The notes beneath the pieces are model-generated. The model saw only the letters and a program-made list of their open reading frames with translations. It made no database searches and was not told the origin of the DNA. From Leptoclinus maculatus (lineage: Eukaryota > Chordata > Actinopteri > Perciformes > Stichaeidae), in assembly GCA_032191485.1 (NCBI GenBank), contig JAVDOI010000004.1, positions 20,960,943 to 21,024,942 of the forward strand: DNA of 64,000 nucleotides, given 5' to 3'. Positions 1 through 35,895 of this stretch are shown here, in pieces. Position 1 is the stretch's first letter. Each line of letters opens with the position of its first letter. The position numbers and the translations under genes are program-made.

Positions 1-848
1 CTGTATTATGCAGCCTGACTTCTGCACAATGGAGGTGCTCTTCATGAATGGCTGCTAGCAGGACTCCTCCTCCTCCTCCTCCTCTTCCTCCTCTTCCTCC
101 TCCTCCGGCTGGGTGGCCACATCTCAACCCAGATGAATGTGCTGACGTGGCAACTTTTAAAACTACCTATTAAAATAGTTCTGCTGTTTTTAAAATGCCA
201 ACAGGGAGGTGAAGTCCCGCCCCTTCAGGTGGACCACCTGGGACCTTATTCTATAATATGTATATTAATAACATGTAAAGGAGTCCTGTTTGAATGGTGC
301 CATGAATAACACACGTGATGTTTGCACATTTAAAAGAGTTGTTTCACACGTTTCAGTTTGTCGTTGAACTCACGTTGTGTCGATCCCGTTTCACTCTCCG
401 TCATTTACGTTTTTAAAACAGGTTCAGTATTCTGCATTTTTCTGCATCCATCAGAAGCTAAGAGAGGGTTGTTTGACCTCTCTGAGCCACCGTAGAAGGA
501 TGACTATAAAACAAATGATGTAGAAAGATTAGACAGTCGTGATGAACTTCATTCAGTTTTGTCTGGTTTTGTGACGTTTCACTACCAATAGAAGAATGAA
601 ACGTATCAGACCCAGTGTGCAGCGTTTCTCTGCAAACGATTTTTTTATTGAATGAACTTTATGAAAACATATTGAAAAACACAAATTCTGTGTTTGAAGG
701 TCTGAAGACTGAAATTATTTAAATAAGAAGACTAAAGGACGGGTTTGTGACTTTCAGACGTGTTTCCTACTGGAAAAACTGACAAACCAATCAACCAACT
801 AACCAACCAACTAACTAACCAACTAACCAACAAACCAACCAACCAACC

Positions 849-883
<35 letters not shown>

Positions 884-1146
884 CAACCAACTAACCAACC
901 AACCAACTAACTAACTATCTAAATAACTAACTAACTTATGATACTTTGTCCAAAGAGATCTCAGAATAACGTTTTAAAATTATGTTCCGTCGCTACGGAA
1001 ACAAATCAACTTTAGTTACGTTTAGGAGAAACATGGTGTTGGTCCTAAAGTAGAAAGTAAAAGACGTGGAGAGGACATGAACACTGGTCTCCTGGGTGAA
1101 AGTCCTGTTGGTAAAATTAATGTGGTGGTTTTGTGTCTCGCTGCAG
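1..1146 (+). other. tp63 intron sequence upstream of the first visible TA exon
   Basis: No coding exon seen. Contains a TCC-rich microsatellite at 65-107 and an AACC/AACT tetranucleotide array at about 782-935. Confidence 0.6.
782..935 (+). repeat. AACC/AACT tetranucleotide microsatellite
   Basis: Tandem four-base units alternating CAAC and TAAC over about 150 bases. Confidence 0.9.
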
Positions 1147-27132
<25,986 letters not shown>

Positions 27133-27510
27133 CGGGACGGGACGACCCCCCACGTCCCGCCTTGTCTCTCGGCCCCTCCCCCCCCCCCCCCCCCCTCCAC
27201 CGTCTCTCATTTCACGCCTGCTGTCGGAACATTTCTTTAACCCTGGTATTAGTGCAGATACTGCTGAGAGGTGCACTTATTGTTCATGATTGGTCTCGTT
27301 GTCGCCGAGGAGAAATTAAAATACATTTTGTTCTGATTTCTTGAGAGCACTTAAGAAATGCTGAGTTTTATTTTTTAGGATTCATTCCTGTGACTGGAGG
27401 GTTTATTTTGTATTGTTGTTATTCGGGCTTATATTTCTGCTATGGGCCACTGTAACGTGTGACAGACCGGTTCAGTCGGTCGACTACACCGGTTATTGGT
27501 TATTGATTGT

Positions 27511-27521
27511 AAACATTTCAC
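27511..27521 (+). promoter_or_regulatory. Candidate miR-203 target site in the tp63 3' UTR
   Basis: AAACATTTCAC is the exact complement of nucleotides 1-11 of miR-203 as I know it (GUGAAAUGUUU...). Repression of p63 by miR-203 in differentiating vertebrate skin is established; the site was found by eye in the expected place. Confidence 0.75.
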
Positions 27522-27629
27522 CCGTTTCTGTCACAAGTATTAACTTCTGTGTTTCTGCTCGAGCTTCTATATTTAGCTTTTCCTTTTTACGTGTTGAGAC
27601 CGAAGCATCAATGCTTTGTTTCCGGACAT

Positions 27630-27893
27630 ATATATATATTGAGCGTATATATACACATATTTATATATATAGAAATATATGTGTATATATATATATATTT
27701 ATATATATATATATATTGAGCGTATATATACACATATTTATATATATAGAAATATATGTGTATATATATATATTTATATATATATCTAAATATATATATA
27801 TATATTTATACATATAAATATATATATATATATATTGAGCATATATATACACATATTTATATGTGTATATATATATAAATATATGTATTTGAC
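27630..27893 (+). repeat. AT-alternating repeat in the tp63 3' UTR
   Basis: TATATA-rich block with three spaced copies of a unit containing TTGAGCGTATATATACAC. Long self-complementary stretches could fold into hairpins in the mRNA. Confidence 0.8.
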
Positions 27894-28171
27894 CCAGTGT
27901 TCCATAGTAAAATATATGACTGATGTTCTTGTTTTGTTTCATTTGATAACTGGCCAAAAGCTGATAGAAATGTATATAAATATGTATAGATCTTTTTTTG
28001 TTAAAAGTCTCCCTAAAGAACACGAACAAATCATCCTGATGTGAATATTACTGCGTCTCCACCAGTAATAACTGTATTGATTACCGATACCGAGACCATC
28101 TGCTTTTTCATATTTTTGTACAATGTGTTGTAAATATGTTGCATTATGCCGGGTATTTTGATATAAATCTG

Positions 28172-28177
28172 AATAAA
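28172..28177 (+). terminator. tp63 poly(A) signal
   Basis: Canonical AATAAA about 1.04 kb after the stop codon, followed by a GT-rich stretch (GTTGCTGTATC...GTGTGG). It is the last clear signal before the convergent zbtb11 transcript. Confidence 0.7.
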
Positions 28178-28195
28178 TATCCATGTTGCTGTATC

Positions 28196-28900
28196 GCATG
28201 TTCATCGTCCTCCGTGTGGAATTATTTAAAGTGTGGCTCATTTATTTTAATTACTTCAATGGAATGAAGTGAAACACCTTCATGTGTGCAGATATCACGT
28301 GTCAAGTTATGGTTAAACTCAGAAAATAGTATTATTAGTATTACTGTTATTAGTATAATTATATTTATTATTATTATTATTACTATCATTGGCGTTATTA
28401 TCATAAGTATAATTATTATATTTATTATTATCATTGTTAACATTAGTGTAATATATTTATTTGTATTATCATTATTAGTAGTTATATTTATTATTATTAC
28501 CATCATAGTTGTTATCATTATAAGTATAATTATTATATTTATTATGTTGGGACCATGTGCTTAGAACAGAATCAGCAGCCTGATTTGGGTTCAATTCACA
28601 CAAAGTGGTCTCACAGTAGGAGGCTTTGTGTGTGGCCAGAGTTCGGTCATAGTGTGTTTATTACCTTGTTTTGTTTTGTTATAACGTGTTCTTGTGCGTT
28701 TACGGACCGCCGAGTTCCGTTAGTGCTGTGAAGAAACTACTGTTTTGTTCCATACGGCTGCAATAGTGTTGCGTTAGATCATCACCGCCAGTGACGTTGG
28801 TAATTGTGTCTTTACCAGTAAAAACAACCAGAGTGAACGAGTTAATGAATAAACTTCATTGATCCAGATTAAAGAGCCGAGTGTGTTTCCGCCTCATGAA
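28196..28900. other. Convergent spacer between tp63 and zbtb11
   Basis: No coding signal. Contains an imperfect ATT/TTA microsatellite-like stretch at 28325-28545. The two genes run toward each other across this spacer. Confidence 0.7.
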
Positions 28901-28915
28901 TCCTCAAAGTCTCTA

Positions 28916-28929
28916 TTTATTGATTTATT
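28916..28929 (-). terminator. zbtb11 candidate poly(A) signals
   Basis: Two AATAAA hexamers on the minus strand (28921-28916 and 28929-28924), about 120 bases after the zbtb11 stop codon, implying a very short 3' UTR. Confidence 0.6.
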
Positions 28930-29049
28930 CACACAGAACATGAGAACCCGTTCTCCTCTCGTGGTTCTCAAATATATTTACATTCACAGAGAAAATAAAA
29001 AATAGTTCTTTTTTTACATCCCGTAACATTTCGTTTGTACACAGCGAGT

Positions 29050-29597
29050 CTACTCGACCTCGGCCACGTGAGCCACCTCCACCTCCACGGTCTGGACAAC
29101 CTCGGCCCCGTCCTCCATCTTGGTGTCGGTGAGGCCCTGCTGGGCCAGGACGTAGTTCACCACCTGCATGATGCCCTGATCCGACAGCGTCGCCGCCGTT
29201 GCCGAGCCGTCGCCCGCCGCCTGCGCGGCCTGCACCGCCTCCACGGCCTCCACCGTCTCCTCCGTGATCAGCACCGTCTCAATCTCCTCGGACGGCGGCG
29301 GGCGTGCCGGACGCAGCTCCGGCGGCAGCTCCGAGGCCAGGATGCTGACGGCGTGCTCCACCTGCGTGCCCTGGTTGTGGAACTGCAGCGTGTCCTTCTC
29401 CAGCATGATCTTGCCCGGCAGGTTGTCCCCGTGGAACTTGGCCATGTGCTTGCGCAGCGTGCGTGCGTCAATGTGCGCCTCCTGGCACATCGGGCACACG
29501 TACGGACGCTCGCCCGTGTGCGTGCGGACGTGACGCTTCAGGGAGCGGGCGTCGGCCCACGCAACGCCGCACGTCAGGCACTCGAACGGCTTCACTC
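29050..29597 (-). CDS. zbtb11: zbtb11 exon 10 (C2H2 fingers 11-12, C-terminus)
   Basis: Encodes FECLTCGVAWADARSLKRHV, YVCPMCQEAHIDARTLRKHM, DTLQFHNQGTQVEHAVSILA and the end VEVEVAHVAEVE before TAG at 29052-29050. Highly conserved with vertebrate ZBTB11. Confidence 0.97.
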
Positions 29598-32500
29598 CTG
29601 GAGGAGAGAGGAGAAGGAACCATCAAAGGAGGGGAGGAGGAGGAAGAGAAAGAAGAGATAGGAGGAAGAGAAGGAAGAGAAAGGAGGAGGAAGAGAAGGA
29701 AGAGATAGGAGAAGGAAGAGAAGGAAGAGATAGGAGGATGAAGAGAAGGAAGAGAAGGAAGAGGAGGTCTTACCCTGGTGGTTGTTGACGTGCCGTCTGT
29801 ACTCCCTCAGCTGGGTGAACTTCCTTCCACACTGCTCACACTCTCTCTCCAGGTTCTGCTTCACTCGTCCTTTCTTCCCGTGAGTCGCCTTCTTCACGTG
29901 TCTCCTGAACAAAGCCTTCTCAAAGAACTCCTTACCGCACACGTTACACCTGAGGACACACGGGGACACACGTTACACCTGAGGACACACGTTACACCTG
30001 AGGACACAAATTACACCCGAGGACACACAGGGACACACGTTACACCTGAGGACACACGTTACACCTGAGGACACACGGGGACACACGTTACACCTGAGGA
30101 CACAAATTACACCTGAGGACACACAGGGACACACGTTACACCTGAGGACACACGGGGACACACGTTACACCTGAGGACACAAATTACACCTGAGGACACA
30201 CGTTACACCTGAGGACACAAATTACACCAGAGGACACACGGGGACACAAATTACACCTGAGGACACACGTTACACCTGAGGACACACTGGGACACACGTT
30301 ACACCTGAGGAACGGAGGACACCCGAGACTAGAAAAACATATTTTACTGAATATTGGAGAATGATTGTCAGTAAAACTTTATTAACACTCTGATGGTTAA
30401 CGTTAAACTGTGAGGGGGGTCAGTACGGATCCACTACGGTCCTCTACACCACTAACGGTAACCGTGGTACTGAAGCGTTTGGACTCACTTGAAGGGCTCA
30501 GCCACGCTGTGGGACTTGACGTGAGAGTACCAGTCCTTCTTCCAGCTGTAGCACTTCCCACACACCTGACACTGGAAGGGCTTCAGGCCCATGTGCTTGT
30601 TCATGTGCTGCTGCAGGTCTTTGGCTTCGTAGAACCTCTTGTCACAGCTGCAGGTCACACAGAGTTTTAACATTAGAATGGCGTCTCTCACTGCGTCCAC
30701 GAAGACGGACGGACGGACAGACGGATACTCACTGAGCGCAGGAGAACGGGCGGACGTCGGGTTTGGGCAGGTGCTTCTTCAGGTGTTTGCTGAGAGCTGA
30801 GGCTCGATGGAAGGTCGCTCCACAGGTGTTGCAGAGGTACTTTGACTCACCTGTGGACGGATTTTAAAGGTTTACGGTGAAAAACAGTTTCCTCACTCGT
30901 CTTTTGTGATGTTTGTCAGATACTAACTGTGTAGAAGTCTGACCTGTGTGCAGGTCTGACCTCTGACCTGTGTGCAGGTCTCACCTGTGTGCAGGTCTGA
31001 CCTCTGACCTGTGTGCAGGTCTGACCTCTGACCTGTGTTCAGGTCTAATCTGTGTGCAGGTCTAACCTGTGTGCAGGTCTAACCTGTGTGCAGGTCTGAC
31101 CTCTGACCTGTGTTCAGGTCTAACCTGTGTGCAGGTCTAATCTGTATGTAGGTCTAACCTGTGTGCAAGTCTGACCTCTGACCTGTGTTCAGGTCCAACC
31201 TGTGTGCAGGTCTAACCTGTGTGCAGGTCTGACCTCTGACCTGTGTTCAGGTCTAACCTGTGTGCAGGTCTAATCTGTGTGCAGGTCTAACCTGTGTGCA
31301 GGTCTAACCTCTGACCTGTGTTCAGGTCTCACCTGTGTGCAAGTCTGACCTCTGACCTGTGTTCAGGTCTAACCTGTGTGCAGGTCTAACCTGTGTGCAG
31401 GTCTGACCTCTGACCTGTGTTCAGGTCTAACCTGTGTGCAGGTCTAATCTGTATGTAGGTCTAACCTGTGTGCAAGTCTGACCTCTGACCTGTGTTCAGG
31501 TCCAACCTGTGTGCAGGTCTAACCTGTGTGCAGGTCTGACCTCTGACCTGTGTTCAGGTCTAACCTGTGTGCAGGTCTAATCTGTGTGCAGGTCTAACCT
31601 GTGTGCAGGTCTAACCTCTGACCTGTGTGCAAGTCTGACCTCTGACCTGTGTTCAGGTCTAACCTGTGTGCAGGTCTAACCTGTGTGCAGGTCTGACCTC
31701 TGACCTGTGTTCAGGTCTAACCTGTGTGCAGGTCTAATCTGTATGTAGGTCTAACCTGTGTGCAAGTCTGACCTCTGACCTGTGTTCAGGTCCAACCTGT
31801 GTGCAGGTCTAACCTGTGTGCAGGTCTGACCTCTGACCTGTGTTCAGGTCTAACCTGTGTGCAGGTCTAATCTGTGTGCAGGTCTAACCTGTGTGCAGGT
31901 CTAACCTCTGACCTGTGTTCAGGTCTCACCTGTGTGCAAGTCTGACCTCTGACCTGTGTTCAGGTCTAACCTGTGTGCAGGTCTAACCTGTGTGCAGGTC
32001 TGACCTCTGACCTGTGTGCAGGTCTAATCTGTGTGCAGGTCTAACCTGTGTGTAGGTCTAACCTCTGTTCAGGTCTCACCTGTGTGCAGGTCTGACCTCT
32101 GACATGTGTTCAGGTCTCACCTGTGTGCAGGTCTGACCTCTGACCTGTGTTCAGGTCTCACCTGTGTGCAGGTCTGACCTCTGACCTGTGTTCAGGTCTC
32201 ACCTGTGTGCAGGCTGGTGTGCTCCTCCATGCTCCTCTTGCTGACGAAGGACTTCTTGCAATATTCACAGTGGAACTGCTTGGTGACGTCGTGCAGCGCG
32301 CGGTGCATCTTCAGGCTGTGCTTGTGAGCGAAGGTCTTCCCACAGACCTTACAGGAGTGCGGACGGACCCCCGTGTGGTTCAACATGTGGATCCTCAGAG
32401 AGTAGAGCTTCGGCAGCGTCTTCCCGCAGATGTCGCACACAAACTCTCTCTTGGTGTGCGGCGACGACGCCGTCTTCTCGTCCAGATCTCCGTCCGGCTT

Positions 32501-35500
32501 GGCGTCGGCGCCGGGCTCCGCGGGGGGTTTGTGGACGGGCGGCCGCTGGCTGCTCTGCTGCTTGTGTCGGGCAAGGTGGGCTCGGAGCGAGGCGGCGTAC
32601 TGGAACTCTTTACTGCACAGCTGGAGGGACACAAACGCACTGCGGTCAGCTTCACGTCATTAACACAGAAACCAGGCTGGAAAAGCATGTTTTCTTTAAA
32701 CAATCTCCACAAACTACACAGTTTATCAGCCAGAAGATGTAAAAACTGTCATAATCTTCAGATTTCTATCTTTCCTACGGTCCTTGAACACATCATGTGT
32801 GAAGAACATGATGAAGAAACCAAAATGAAGCTTAAAATCATATTTCATCTAAAAAATGTTATTCTTCATGTTCTCATTATAATATCTCCTCTAATAAAGA
32901 GTTCACTTTAACATGATTGTGTAAAAACATTAAACTGTGAGCTCCTCAGTGAAACTATGACGTCATGATTGATTCATCTGAGACCAACAGTCATGTGACA
33001 AGAAATCAGAGAAACTTTGACTGAACTTCAGGAAGTGAACACAGAGAGGAGAGGAGAGGAGAGGAGAGGAGAGGAGAGGAGAGGAGAGGAGAGGAGAGGA
33101 GAGAGGAGAAGAGAGGAGAGGAGAGGGTAGAGGAGAGAGGAGAGGAGAGGAGAGGAGAGAGAAGAGAGGAGAGGAGAGGAGAGGAGAGGAGGATTTTTTC
33201 AACATTGGTAAAACTTGTAGACACTTGAAACATGTTGGATATTTAGATTATATTGTTTCCAATTTTTGTCAAATAAATGATCAAAGAAATTCAACTTGTG
33301 TTTTTTTCTTTTTCATGATTGATGTCATCATAACTGTTATTCTCACTAAAGACATGTTCTAGTTCTCTCTACTTCTAGTTATCATGGTTCTGTTTCCATA
33401 GAGGAGCAGACTTTATATTACAGAGAAAATCAAGACCACAGAGAGAAAAATGTGACGGGACAGAAACCAGCTTTGAGTTCAGAGGGTTATGAAACAGGAA
33501 GTTGGATGAGCTCTGATACTCACGCTGCACTTGTAGCCGCGAGCCTTCTCGTGTTTCAGCGTGTGCATGATGAGCGAATAGCGTCTTTGGAAAGACGCTC
33601 CGCACTCGGAGCACGTGTGTTCTCCGTCAGCGGCCGCCGGCTCCTGTTTGGCTCCCGCGGTCTCAGGCTCCGCCCCCTTTGTCCCAGCCTCGTCAGCGCT
33701 GAGCTCTGCTGGCATCACGCTCTCCATGGCGGCGCCGGGCTCTGGCTCCGCCCCCGACTCAGACTGACCTTCACCTTGAGCCTCCACCGGCTGCTTTGGT
33801 GGTCGTCCTCTCTTACCCGTCCTCAGAGGCACCTGAACACATCACGGTCAATATTAGAGGTGTTAACGTTAACCATCACAGTGTAAATAAAGTTGTAACG
33901 TTAACCATCACAGTGTAAATAAAGTTGTAATGTTAACCATCAGAGTGTAAATAAAGTTGTAACGTTAACCATCAGAGTGTAAATAAAGTTTAATCGTTAA
34001 CATCACAGTGTAAATAAAGTTTAAACGTTAACCATCAGAGTGTAAATAAAGTTTTAACGTTAACCATCAGTGTAAATAAAGTTGTAACGTTAACCATCAG
34101 AGTCTAAATAAAGTTGTAACGTTAACCATCAGTGTAAATAAAGTTTTAACGTTAACCATCAGTGTAAATAAAGTTGTAACGTTAACCATCAGTGTAAATA
34201 AAGTTTTAACGTTAACCATCAGTGTAAATAAAGTTGTAACGTTAACCATCACAGTGTAAATAAAGTTTAACGTTAACCATCACAGTGTAAATAAAGTTGT
34301 AACGTTAACCATCAGAGTACGTCATTAATAATAATATTTAAATAAGAATACAATCTGTTATTTCCTTATTATTTGAATTGTGTGTTTTTATGAAGAAATA
34401 AAACACTAAATTACAAAAACAAAGATCAACGATCACATTTAGTAAAGAAACGTTTACCTGCCGTTTCTCTTGAATATATTCTATATTTGATAAACTGTAT
34501 ATTTAAACGTACAGACGTACCTTCGGAGTGACGGCTCTCGGTGAGGTTGAGGTCGAGGTCGCCCCGCCCCTCCCCTCCTCCTCCTCCTCCAGCCCCATGT
34601 GGAGCCGGGCGTACCCCCCCTCAGCGATGGAGCGCTGCCGGAGTCGTCTTCTGTTGGGGTCGTCTGTGTCCTGTTTGTCTCCGTGTCCTTCGTCAGCAGA
34701 CGGCTCCTCCTCCTCCAGAGGGACAAACTCCTCCACCTCCCTCTTCACCTTCGCTGGACGTCCACGTTTACGTTTCTGGGGAGTGGGAGGAGCCGATTCT
34801 ATCGCCGCCGCCACCGCCATCGTCGCTTCAGAGGACAGCTTGAAGACCTCCGAGGGACTCCCTTTCACCGGGTCCACGTTGATGACGAAGGCTTCAGAGG
34901 CTGGCGGCTGCTCCTCCATCGCCAGGCAGGCAGACACCACGGCGAGAGACTCGCTGGCCCCGGCCTGCCCGCTGTGCGTGACCACAGTCATCGTGTCGCC
35001 CTCCAGTCCGTCCGCGCCGCCGGAGATCAGGGTGAGCGTCTCTCCCGGCTCGTGAGCGATCAGGGTCACCGTCTCGCTCTGTCCGGCCTCCCCACAATGC
35101 ACCTCTTCTCCCTCGGTAGCCTCGGCGACGTCACTCACAGGCCGCTGGGCGTAAGCGTCCTCCTCGGGAGGAGCGACGAACGCCACGGGCTCGCCGCTCT
35201 GCGTGACCACGGCCCGGCCGTCGCTCTCTATGGTGACCACGAAGGCGGTCGACTCGTCCTTGACGCCGTCCCGAGCTGACGCCGGTTGGCTGGACACCAC
35301 CGTGTGCACGTCTCCCCTCTGGTACACCGTCAGCTTCTGCTCCTCCACCTGCTTGTGCACCGACTCGCAGATCTGCAGCACCTCCGTCATCAGCAGGTGG
35401 CGAGCCAGGTTGGCGATGTCGGCCATGACGCAGAAGTTGAAGGTGAGCGAGGACGTGTACGCAAAGTCCAGCAGCGGCAGGAAGCTGACTTTGGTGAAGC

Positions 35501-35864
35501 CTGCAGACAGAAGTGAAGGGTTAAAAAAAAACAGCTCGGCGACGCATGAACGTTGTATTTTTCTCCTCGAGGTCTCACCGGAGAGGTCGACCACGGCCTC
35601 GTGCGTGGAGGCGGCGCCCTTCTCGAAGAAGAGCTCGTTGAAGTACTCGCTGCACGCCGCCAGCACGGCCTTGTGGGCGCGATGCTCCTCCCCCTCAATC
35701 AGCAGCGTGATGTCACAGAACTGGTTAGTGAGACGCTGCTGGTTCAGTTTGTCCAACATCGTCTGACTGTGATTAGGAAGGAACTGATTCACCTCACCTT
35801 TACTGTCCACCTGAGGGGGGGGGGAGAGAGAGAGAGACAGAGAGACAGCGAGAGAGACAGAGAC

Positions 35865-35895
<31 letters not shown>

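Larger units (their letters stand above)
27133..28195 (+). other. tp63: tp63 3' untranslated region
   Basis: Runs from the stop codon to just after AATAAA at 28172-28177, the best poly(A) signal on this strand. It contains a C-run near 27178-27195, a candidate miR-203 site, and an AT-alternating block at about 27630-27890. The end point is an estimate. Confidence 0.75.

Noticed and set aside
28222..28564. Isoleucine-rich frames on both strands
   Set aside because: They come from the ATT/TTA-rich stretch between tp63 and zbtb11.
33479..33832. Separate small gene starting at 33832
   Set aside because: The apparent start is a GTG directly after a CAG acceptor; it is zbtb11 exon 5.
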